Below, piece by piece: positions 11,547 to 22,500 of a stretch of DNA of 64,000 nt. The stretch is taken from contig NC_091217.1 in the NCBI RefSeq assembly GCF_040958095.1, positions 11,830,120 through 11,894,119 of the forward strand. The letters are read 5' to 3'. The DNA is from Procambarus clarkii. Taxonomy: Eukaryota > Arthropoda > Malacostraca > Decapoda > Cambaridae. The notes under the pieces were generated by a model. The model worked only from the letters and a program-made list of their open reading frames with translations. It made no database searches and had not been told where the DNA came from. Both the position numbers and the translations under genes were made by a program. Positions within the stretch are counted from its first letter, which is position 1, and every line of letters begins with the position of its first letter.

Positions 11547-13260
11547 AGTTCATCAACTTACCTTACCTACCTTGAGGTTACCTTGAGATGGTTTCGGGGA
11601 TTAACGTTCCCACGGCCCAGTCCTCGATCAGGCCTCCTCGTTGCTGGACTGGTCAACCAGGCTGTTGGACATGGTGCTCGCAGCCTGATGTATGAGTCAC
11701 AGCCTGGTTGATCAGGTATCCTTTGAAGGGGCTTATCAAGTTCTCTCTTGAACACAGAGGTCGGCCAGTTATACCCCTTATGTGTAGTGGAAGCGTGTTG
11801 AACAGTCTCAAGCCTCTGATGTTGATACAGTTCTCTCTCAGAGTACCTATTGCACTTCTGCTCTTCAACTGGGGGTATTCCGCACATTCTGCCATGCCTT
11901 CTGGTCTCATGTGGTGTTATTTCTGTGTGCAGGTTTGGGACCAGCCCCTCTACTATTTTCCACGTGTAAATTATTATGTATCTCTCCCGCCTACACTCAA
12001 GAGAATACAGATTTAGGCCTTTTAGTCGGTCCCAGTAGTTTAGATGCTTTACTGAATGGATTCTAGCAGTAAAGGATCTCTGCACGCTCTCCAGGTAGGC
12101 AATATTCCCAGCTTTGAAAGGGGCTGTCATTGTGCAACAGTATTCCACTCTAGAGAGCACAATTTTCTTGAAAAGTATCATCATTAGTATAGCATCTTTT
12201 AAGTGTGAAAAGTTCTTGTTATACCACCTGTTATTTTTTTTCTTGCAGTTGTAACAGCTACTTTATTGTGTTCTTTAAAAGTAAGGTCTTCCAACACGAG
12301 TACATTGCCTTTTCGTTCTATGTTATGATTTGACTGCATTTTGTAAGTGGTTTCCATTTTTATATTTTCATTTTTTCCGTAGCATATGAGCTGGAACTTA
12401 TCTTCGTTAAACATATTATTTTCTGTAGCTCAAAGACCTTATTTACATCAGGTCTTTCTATGAGCTGTTTGCAATGTCCTCTATATTGTCTACTCTCATA
12501 AAAATCCTAGTGTCATCTACAAAGGAAGATACAGTACTATAGATTGTGTCCTTGTCTATGTCCGACTTGAGGATGAGAAAAAGTACTGCAGCAAGCACAG
12601 TACCCTGAGGGACCGAGCTCTTCACGGTTGATAGATCGGATTTTATTTTGTTGACTATTACACATTGGGTTCCATTAGTCAGAAAATTGTAGATCCATCT
12701 TTTGTCTTCCATGGCATCTAAGGCCATGTCATAGTGGTCTAGCAACTGTTATAGGCAAGAGTGCCCTGTTCTGAAATCATGTTGTTCAGGGTTATAGAGA
12801 TGCTGGGATTCCATGCATTTTGTGATCTTACTTCTTAGCACTCTTTCAAAGATTTTTATGATGTGTGATGTTAGTGCTATTGGTCTGTAATTGTTTGCCT
12901 GTCTTATTTTCCTCCTTTATGAAGTGGTGCTATCTCTGCTGTTTTTAGTATGTCAGGGATAATGGCAGTATCTAGGCTCTGTCTCCAAAGAATGTGAAGG
13001 ACATGCAATAATTTTTTTTTACAGTTCTTGATGAATATAGTGTTCCGAGAATCAGGGCCTGGTGCAGAGTGCATAGGCATACTGTCTATGGCTTTTTCAT
13101 AATCCACTGGGGATAGGATGACAGCTGATATATGATTTGATGTTGGTATCACATCTATGAAAAATTCATTTGGATTATGAATCTTCATTGTGTTTAGTGG
13201 CTCACTGAAGACAGTCATTTCGATTCCTCAGTATTTCGCTCATTTCCTTGTCGTCATCTG
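11547..13260 (-). pseudogene. Decayed CR1/jockey-type LINE, RT remnant
   Basis: Four minus-strand frames in order are collinear with a reverse transcriptase. 13218-12904 has an N-terminal RT block with SAPGPDS. 12745-12458 has VPQGTVLAAVLFLI and SFVDDT at the catalytic position, with V in place of the usual A. 12414-12199 has palm/thumb residues. 12184-11567 has a long C-terminal domain including VLSRVEYCCTMTAPF and a PDQPGCDSY motif. Frameshifts separate all four. The 3' border near 11547-11560 is a run of CTTACCTTACCTACC. It is clearly older than the CR1 copies nearby; a related C-terminal piece lies at 63617-63860. Confidence 0.75.
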
Positions 13261-13399
13261 TGAAAGTTCCCATCACCCTTTCACAGATGAAAATGAAAAG
13301 CTTGCTTGTGACTTTTTTTTCAACTTCATCGAGAACTTGCTCGATGAAAGGCTACAATATCTTATAGTTAGGACCTCATTTAACACAACACAACACTAA

Positions 13400-13790
13400 A
13401 ATTACTGAACATGAGCTTTGTGTTCCCTTATATCACAGATGGTACTCATGCCTATACAAAATCCTTTACAACATTCACAGCAGAATGGCCATTTTCACAA
13501 AATTCAATCACTCATGGCTTATTTTGAATAGAAAGCAGAGAGTAGATGGGCAGCAAAGAGTAGGCAGATGATAGGGTGAGTGAGTGGGCATTTGGACAGG
13601 GGGGAAGCAGTGGGCAGTTAGGCAACAGAACGTGAGTCGAGAAGACACCATTAAAGAACCCATCTGCTTGCCAGAGACTGTGATAAAGATACGTAAAGAA
13701 TGCTAGATGCGAAGGGCCGAGGTCAAACCAGTGAGATATGGCACCGGGCCAATCTTCTAAAAAATGCAGAACGATGGAAAAATACCCATC
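13400..13790. other. Low-complexity spacer
   Basis: No recognisable gene. A minus-strand frame of 135 codons (13512-13919) runs from here into the adjacent CT-rich repeat but has no domain or conserved motif and is judged accidental. Confidence 0.5.
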
Positions 13791-13794
13791 ACTA

Positions 13795-14345
13795 ATGCAA
13801 CCTGCCTCTCCTGAACACTTCACAATTGACACCACCTGCCTTCCCGACACCACTACCACTACCTGACAACTTCCACCACTGACAACATGCCTCATGCCTA
13901 CTTCCACCACTGATACCACCTGCCTCCCCTGACACTACCTGCATTCATTAACATTCATTACTAACACCATCTGCCTACCCTGCCAACAACTTCCACCACT
14001 TGCCTCTTCTGACAACTTCCAACATTGACAGTACCTGCCTTCCCTGACACCATTAACACTACTTGCCTCCCCTACCACTAACACCACATGCCTCCTGACA
14101 ACTTCCACCACTTCCAACATCTGCCTCACCTGACACTACCTACCTTCAGTGACATTCACTATTAACACCACCTGCCTCCCCTGACAACAACTTCCACCAC
14201 TGACACCACCCGCCTTTTATAACACCACTGTCACCACCTGCCTCTCCTGACAACTTCCACCATTGACACCACTTGCTTCCAAAGAGAATAACTTCCACCA
14301 CTTGCCCCCAGACACTAAATCCCAGCTACAGTACTGGCATCACTT
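13795..14345. repeat. CT-rich degenerate minisatellite
   Basis: Many diverged repeats of a unit built from CACCACCTGCCTCCCCTGAC and AACTTCCACCACTGACACC, about 35-45 bases long, fill this interval. Copies differ by substitutions and small gaps, so the array is old. The strand is strongly C/A-rich, which leaves spurious open frames on the opposite strand. Confidence 0.7.
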
Positions 14346-14420
14346 TCCCCCCTGACATCAATCCTCACCAGACACACACCACCTGCCCCCCCCCCACCCC
14401 TGGAACCATTTTATCATCGA

Positions 14421-14581
14421 CCAGACCACACACTAGAAGTTGAAGGGACGATGACGTTTCGGTCCGTCCTGAACCATTCTCAAGTCGGTTGTCGTCCTGG
14501 ACCATTCTCACAATCGACTTGAGAATGGTCCAGGACGGACCGAAACGTCGTCGTCCCTTCAACTTTTAGTGTGAGGTCTGG
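14421..14581. mobile_element. 161-bp near-perfect palindromic MITE
   Basis: The arm 14421-14487 is the reverse complement of 14515-14581 with only about five mismatches over 67 bases. A nested hairpin of 16-base arms (TCCTGGACCATTCTCA, 14495-14510, against 14518-14533) competes in the centre. The ends are CCAGACC and GGTCTGG. No coding capacity. The following bases (CTTCAGCCACGTTATTATGA from 14591) may belong to the same family. Confidence 0.7.
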
Positions 14582-14807
14582 TAAACATACTTCAGCCACG
14601 TTATTATGACTCATCGCCTGCATTTTATCATCCTTCAACCACTTCTCCCTGGAAACAATGGGTAAGCAAAATAAAATGCTGTACAACTGTTTACACTTTG
14701 GTTGATAAGGTTATCAACCAAATCATCATCTTTGGTTATCATAGTTGATAACAGCCACCTCTGACAATTGGTCTCGGTGAACACTTGGACGAAAAACCCT
14801 TGCTTAA

Positions 14808-15966
14808 CCCTTCCACTGCTTAGGGGTCCTGAGGACATTTACACCCCTGTGCGCAAGAAAAAAAAAAATTCTAAAAAATTATTTTTTCTTCTTAAAATGT
14901 TAGTGTGTGTTCCCTAAGCACGGAAAAAATAAAAAAAAATCGTAGGCGACATATTTTGGGCGCAATTGACCGAGGAAGTCTGGCAAAAAGTGGGCGTTGA
15001 CAGAGCGGTCATCAGAGCCGGTCAGCGTCACCCGCGCTGACAGGTGGGAGTTGCCACAAAGATATTATCACTTAATTATTTCAATGTCTGATTGATTTTT
15101 CTTAGTTTTTTGCAGTAATATTATTCAATAGTGTGTTTTGTGATTTATATTTATATATTAAAAGTGGTGAATAATCGCTATGCTCAAAGGTATGGTGTGC
15201 ATATTAGTGATTCAATTATTATGTTCATAAAACAAACAAATAGTTTTGCTGTTATTACACTCTATACACAGGTTATATATAAGTATCTGCATGTTTTGTT
15301 CACCATAAACTACTAAGTTGGTATTGAGAGTAAAAGCAATTAGGCGTGACCGCCACACTCCAGCCAGCCACTTGTTGCCACTCCCTCAACAACGCTTCAC
15401 TCGCCCACTTTCTCTTCCCACCATCCCCACCATCCTGTTTTATATTTTGTTCACAATATACAGACGTTATATATAAGTATCTACATGTTTTGTTCACCAC
15501 AACTGTACAACTAAGCTGATATAGTTAGTTCAGGCACTAAGAGTCGTCGCTACACACAGTCAGCTTGCGGCTCCCTCACTCATTCAAGGTCACACGCACT
15601 AAACTTTCTCCCCCAACAATATAAATATATCACAATTCACACTATTGAATAATATTACCACAAAAAACTAAGAAAAAATCAGTCAGAGACATTGAAATAA
15701 TTAGGTAATAATATATTTGTGGCAACTGCCGCCCAACAGCTCGGGCGGAGTAGACCTCGTCTGGCGAAGGCTCTGTCAACATCCCTTTTTTGCCAGACTT
15801 CCCTACCCTACTGCGGCTAAAATATGCCACCTACGAATTTTTTTTTTTTTTTTCCGTGATCAGGGAACAAAAATGAACACTTTTATAAGACGAAAGAATT
15901 TTTTGGATTTTTTTTTTATTGCTCCTGTGGGTGTTGAAGCCATTTGAACCCCTCGCGGTTTGAGGG
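14808..15966. mobile_element. Long-armed piggyBac-like MITE
   Basis: TTAA flanks both sides (14804-14807 and 15967-15970). The ends read CCCTTCCACTGCTTAGGGG and, inverted, CCCTCAAACCGCGAGGGG. The outer 350 bases on each side are inverted copies of one another; for example, the segment at 15045-15160 is matched in reverse at 15610-15730. The centre holds a direct duplication built on TTATATATAAGTATCT (about 15262 and 15467). Non-coding. It lies downstream of PIN4 exon 2 in the sense of that gene, so it would be intronic. Confidence 0.65.
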
Positions 15967-15970
15967 TTAA

Positions 15971-16330
15971 TGGTTCAGGAAGGTCAGATTGCTCTGATAG
16001 CAAGGACAGGACTGACTCATTGTTGGCTTAGGAGCCTGGAGTTCCTGGTGTGACATGCTGCTGGCTTTTTTGCAATGGGAGTTTGAGCATATTTAGAATG
16101 ATCTGGAATTGAGTGAATCATTTGCAGAGTTATTTGATTGTTTTGGTGCTTCATTTTCTGAAAACCTAGTACAGTAGTTGTTTACATAGCTTTGGTTACT
16201 TTTTTAATGTTTTCTCTGTGGGGGATCATAATCTCCAGCTCTGGCTGTGGTTTCCAGTAGGCAATACAGGACTTCTATGACTGATGTGACTCGTACTGGG
16301 AAAGCCTCCAGAGGGGTCTTCTAGAAAAAT
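15971..16330. other. Intron-like stretch, nothing recognised
   Basis: Unique-looking AT-rich sequence between the piggyBac-like MITE and PIN4 exon 2. The missing PIN4 exon was looked for here and not found. Confidence 0.5.
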
Positions 16331-16382
16331 ACACATTTTACTAAATTCCAAATATATTACATGCAGTGATATTAAATCTTAC

Positions 16383-16502
16383 CCCATTACGAGCTTTATC
16401 TTCCGAGTACTGAGCAGCAACTTCATTAAATTTCATACCAGACTTGATTTTCTCAAGAGCTTCTAAACTTTTACTCTGCTTTTCACACAAGATATGCCGA
16501 AC
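16383..16502 (-). CDS. PIN4-like parvulin, exon 2
   Basis: Exactly 40 codons bounded by an acceptor (pyrimidine-rich, ending TTTTCAG, above 16502) and a donor (GTAAGA from 16382 down). The translation begins [20 protein letters not shown] and ends [10 protein letters not shown], which matches the PIN4 family over its whole length; the first histidine and the cysteine of the active-site HILC motif are present. No stop, gap or frameshift. Phase 0 at both ends. Confidence 0.9.
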
Positions 16503-19500
16503 CTGAAAATAATGCAAAACTTTAATGTACAGTAGTAAGAAATGAAACTGAAGTAAAACGGAATCATACAATTTTTGCGATTAATTTATAATACTAGTAC
16601 AGTACAGTACTGACCTGTATACAGGGGCACCTCGGTTTAAGAATTTAATCCGTTCCTGGAGACGGTTCGTAACCCAAAAATTCGTAAACCGAAGCGAATT
16701 TCCCCGTAAGAAATAATGGGAAATGTATTAATCTGTTCCTGACTTCCCAAAAACTTCACTTCAAAGTAAATTTTATACCTAATTCACCCAAATCTTCACT
16801 ACAAAAGTATGTTCAAGTTATTACTTACCCTTGCTGATGACTCCTGTTGGCGTATGGAAGATGGTGAGGAAGGGGGAGGAGGAGAGGTGTTACTGTTTGG
16901 AAGGGGAGTCTCCTTCCATTATAACATCAGGCAGTGATGACTTCTCTGGGGTACACACACTGGCACGTTTTTGCCTGCATACCACTAAGACCTGCTTCTG
17001 GCTCGCAGCATGATTTTCCCATGGTTTTTCTTGAAGTTTGTTTTTTCCTTCTTTGTAACACTTGTCTGTAGTGAGACATCACATTGTCATTAATAAGATC
17101 AATGCAACGGCCTGCTAAAGCTTTATCTGGGTGATTCTTTTCAGCAAAACTTTGCAGTTCTTCCCATACTGCACACATTTTCTAAATAAACGAGGAAGGG
17201 ACATCCTCTACTGCCGCCTCCTCCTCCCCTGAAGATTTGTTATTCTGTACTGCCTAGCTAGTTCAACAACATGTGTACCCTTTTCATGTTTACGAATGAT
17301 CTCGTTTTTCCTAGCCAAAAATCCGAAAAGAAACTGTAAATCCTTGTAAAGAATTCAGGCGGGACAGTCACTGGGCGCGAGGCACTGGTAAACTGAGGTG
17401 CGATCGCCGTGCCACCACGCACTCGGTCGGCTGTACACGTATCAACAAACTCATATCCCGAGGTAAAATTCGTATCCCGATTCAAATTTTCCAAACAAAT
17501 TGGGCTCATAACCCGAAAAGTTTGTAAACAGGGGCATTCGTAAACAGAGTTACCACTGTATATATAAGTGATACCTCTCTCTCTATTTTCAGACAGTACA
17601 TTTTGTGTGCTTTGACACTGTCCCAGTTGTGCAGCAAAATTCAACAAAATCCTAGTCAACTATGTAACGTCATATAATCCAAACATTTGAGCCGCCAACT
17701 AGTGGTTTGAATATTATCCACAGTGGAACCTCAAAGAACGAATTTAATCCGTTCTGGCACCGTGATCGTCACGTCAAACGGACGTCATACAAAACTCATT
17801 TTCCCATTGACAATAATGGAAACCAAATTAATCCGTTCTACCACCAAAAATCATCAATATGATATGTGATGTTTTAAATAATGGAGCAGCCTACCTTACA
17901 TGCACTGAACAAACCCTTATGACAGTTTTCTTTCTTCAAATTTGTTTAACACTTTAGTACGATCATGTTTTTCATGATCGTATGTTTTTCATGATCATGT
18001 TATGTTTTTCGTTTTTTTATAGCAAACGGTTCGTTCGGTGTTCGGCAGGTAGGCTGCTGTATGTTTCTTAAATAAAAAAAAAATAAAAAAAAGTTTAAAC
18101 AATTTGAAAAACAGACAAATGCCATAAAGGTTCGTTCAGTGTTTGTCGGGTAGGCTGCTCCATTATGACAATCTTTCTTTGTTTCAAATGTGTTCCATTT
18201 GTTTTGAATTTTTCATTTATGTCTCAATAATGGAGCAGCCTACCCGACAAACAATGAACAAAACTTTATGGCATTTGTCCATTTTTCAAATGGTTTCAAC
18301 TGTTTTTTTATTTTTTTTTTTTAATTTAAGAAACATGGAGCAGTCTACCTGCAGAACACCAAATGAACCTTTTTGACATTTGTTGTTTTTCACAAAATGT
18401 CATTTCCTTTTCTACAAAAAAGTCAATGCTTTGCAACATCACACCTATCACCCCTTTATATCCCAGCATCATTAGCATCTTTAAAAAAAAAAAAAAAAAT
18501 TTATTTACATCGTCGGAGGCATCCGAGAATGTGCGAGAAGCAGCGTGACCCCACCATGTGGTGTTGTCGTTATTCAAACGAGCGATCGCCATATGAGACG
18601 AATTGTCGGCGATCCGGGCACTCATTACCCAAAATGCTCGCCAATTGAGGCGGTCGTCACTCGAGGTTTTACTGTATTGCAAATGGGTCTCGTAGTACAA
18701 TTGGCTTTGTTCTCTATTCACAAGATGCTATGTTCTCTATGCTCAAGGAGCTCGGTAAGAACAAAGCAGCTGGCCCAGATGGCGTTTCACCATGGGTTCT
18801 GAGAGAATGTGCATCTGAGCTCAGCATTCCACTTCACCTGATCTTTCAGGCATCCCTGTGTACAGGAATCGTAGCAGACGTGTGGAAACAGGCTAACATA
18901 GTTCCAATCTAGAAAAGTGGCAGCAGGGAAGACCCCCTCAATTATAGACCTGTATCATTGACAAGTGTAATAGTGAAAGTATTGGAAAAACTAATCAAAA
19001 CTAAATGGGTAGAACACCTAGAGAGAAATGATATAATATCAGACAGACAGTATGGTTTTTGATCTGGAAGATCCTGTGTATCGAATTTACTCAGTTTCTA
19101 TGATCGAGCCACAGAGATATTACAGGAAAGAGATGGTTGGGTTGACTGCATCTATCTGAACCTAAAAAAGGCTTTCGACAGAGTTCCACATAAGAGGTTG
19201 TTCTGGAAACTGGAAAATATTGGAGGGGTGACAGGTAAGCTTCTATCATGGATGAAAAATTTTCTGACTGATAGAAAAATGAGGGCAGTAATCAGAGGCA
19301 ATGTATCGGAATGGAGAAATGTCACAAGTGGAGTACCACAGGGTTCAGTTCTTGCACCAGTGATGTTTATTGTGTACATAAATGGTCTACCAGTTGGTAT
19401 ACAGAATTATGTGAACATGTTTGCTGATGATGCTAAGATAATAGGAAGGATAAGAAATTTAGATGATTGTCATGCCCTTCAAGAAGACCTGGACAAAATA

Positions 19501-22500
19501 AGTAGATGGAGCACCACTTGGCAAATGGAATTTAATGTTAATAAATGTCATGTTATGGAATGTGGAATAGGAGAACATAGACCCCACACAACCTATATAT
19601 TATGTGAGAAATCTCTAAAGAATTCTGATAAAGAAAGAGATCTAGGGGTGGTTCTAGATAGAAAACTATCACCTGAGGACCACAAAGAATATTGTGCAAG
19701 GAACCTATGCTATGCTTTCTAACTTCAGAATTGCATTTAAATACATGGATGGCGATATACTAAAGAAATTGTTCATGACTTTTGTTAGGCCAAAGCTAGA
19801 ATATGCAGCTGTTGTGTGGTGCCCATATCTTAAGAAGCACATCAACAAACTGGAAAAGGTGCAAAGACATGCTACTAAATGGCTCCCAGAACTGAAGGGT
19901 AAGAGCTACGAGGAGAGGTTAGAAGCATTAAACATGCCAAAACTAGAAGACAGAAGAAAAAGAGGTGATATGATCACTACATACAAAATAGTAACAGGAA
20001 TTGATAAAATCGAAAGGGAAGATTTCCCGAGACCTGGCACTTCAAGAACAAGAGGTCATAGATTTAAACTAGGAGGCCTGGTCGACGACCGGGCCGCGGG
20101 GACACTAAGCCCCGGAAGCACCTCAAGGTAGCTAAACACAGATGCCGAAGAAATATAAGAAAATTCACCTTCGCAAATAGAGTGGTAGACGGTTGGAACA
20201 AGTTAAGTGAGAAGGTGGTGGAGGCCAAGACCGTCAGTAGTTTCAAAGCGTTATATGACAAAGAGTGCTGGGAAGACGGGACACCACGAGCGTAGCTCTC
20301 ATCCTGTAACTACACTTAGGTAATTACACTTAGGTAATTACAAGTGGGGATACTAGAGTTTGAGTCCCTAGCGGGACAGAAATTGTTGGTCACATTTTTC
20401 TGTCATCTAATGCTCTTGTTCAAACTGCAGTAAATAGGTGTCCAGGAGTTAGGCAACTATCGTCTGGTTGCATTCTGGCAAGGTTAGCAGTTCAACCTTG
20501 GGGCAGACCTCGATGCAAGCCTAACGTATGCACGTACAGTACATGCTTCCTGTCTCCCGACAAAACCAATTAAAACACTATGAAGCAACTTTTTTGTAAA
20601 GAGAAAATCCCTGACACTAAATGATTTTAACTTATCTTGAAATCCATGACACAAATAAAGTTTAACGTACACATTGTTTATTCATACCTTTTCTTTATTG
20701 TTGACCAAGTTCTTTCTCTTGGTGGTTATTCATGTCTTAGTTGAAATACCATGTTAATAAATACTGTAACTGCTAGTGAAAATTTTTAGGAAGGTCAAAA
20801 GGGGAGGGGGGAGAAAGGAAAGACATTTGAAAAGAGGATCACCTCCTCTTGGGGTCAACATTGTTGACAATTAATTTTTTAATTTTGCGAGTACAATGGG
20901 GCCTCAACTTACGATGCTAATCCATTCCCAGAGATGGATCGTAAGTCGAAATATCGTAAGTCAAAGCGATTTTTCCCATAAGAAATAAAGGGAATTGAAT
21001 TAATCTGTTCCCCACCCTCCAAAATATTAACATACAAATACATTTTATACTGAATACAATGTTTTTTTCTAACTACAATACAGTACCAAAGTGTCTCTTA
21101 CCTTTATGGAGGGCTCTTGATGGCATATGGTGATGAGGGGGGAGGAAGAGAGTTGTTCCTGTTTGGAAGGGGAGTCCCCTTCCATTATCACATCAGGCAG
21201 TGATGTTTTCTCTGGGGTACTCTCTCCTACGTTTTGCCTGAATACCACTAGGACCTGGTTGTGGTTCAGTGCTTGTTTGTCTCACTACAAATTTGTCAAG
21301 ATACATTTGTTTTTCCCTTCATTTTAACATTTGTCTGTGATGATGCATCACAGTGTCATTGAATAGGTTAAGGCAACGACCTACTGCAGCTTGATTTGGG
21401 CGAGTCGTTTCAGCAAAGGTTTGCAATTCTTCCCATGCTGCACACTTTCTTAATTGTTGAGGAAGAGACATTCTGTAATCTTGTTTCTGCTCTATGGTCA
21501 TCCTTACATGGGTTTTCATATGTTGAGCCTTACCACTGACTTTCCTGGGACTCACGGCATGATATATAATAATTACTTTAATGTTCAAAATGCAAAAAAT
21601 CACCACAGAAGCGGAACTTCTAATAGGCGCGATCATCACTAAGCGGGCAGCTTTAGTAAACCGAGGCAGGTCGGCCGCATGACTGGGAACCACTTGCTCG
21701 GTCGACCTGAACGTGTACCAACAAATATCGGAAGTCGACGACACTATTGGATGTCGAGTTGCATTTTTCGATGAAATTTACATCGTAACTCGAAATTATC
21801 GTAAGTAGGGGCAATCGTATGTCGAGGTGCCACTGTATATCAATAACATAGATGAGAATATTTCAAACCACAACATCAAATTTGCAGACACAAAGATATA
21901 TGAAAAATTGGGAAAATAATAATGATTGGAGCCCTACATAGAGATCTACATGAACTCATCAAATGGTCAGAAGACTGGCAAATGCTTTTAAATATTGACC
22001 TTTTTAATATTGACCTTACATAACCTTGCATGTGGGGCATAACAGCCCACACCACAACTACCATATGAATAACATTCCATTACAGCAGAATGCTGAAGAA
22101 AAGAACCTATCCAACCCATGCCTTATTCAAAAGTAAAACCAAAAAGTACCTAATTTCATCATCATAGTTTCCTACCTTGTGCTTCAAACTCACACAGTAA
22201 CTTGTGCTACCCACTCCCCCAATACTAGTACTTAAGACATATATCTTGACCAGTGTAATCACTGTCAATTTATATTGTACAGTACTTATATATTAACCCC
22301 TGAACTGCGCAACGCACCTGCAGTCTCGCATCTGGTTTGCACAACACGCCCCCGGGTATTTGTATTTTTCACGTTCCATTCAAAACTGGTGCGCGGTGAC
22401 CCGGGTACGAAATGGATGCCTTGGGGCCCCAGTGATCGTCCACTGTCTTGAAAAAAATTCCCAGCATGCCCTGGGGAGCCTCATTTTCAAAGCAGCAACC

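Noticed and set aside
13512..14562. Several minus-strand frames as a secreted Val/Cys protein
   Set aside because: They are translations of the CT-rich minisatellite and of the palindromic MITE.
1..16382. Third PIN4 exon (GDLGW to the C-terminus)
   Set aside because: Searched by eye on the minus strand; no matching segment with splice borders was found, so it is presumed outside the window.
17258..17659. 133-residue minus-strand ORF overlapping a Tigger MITE border
   Set aside because: It crosses the element end and has no motif; accidental.
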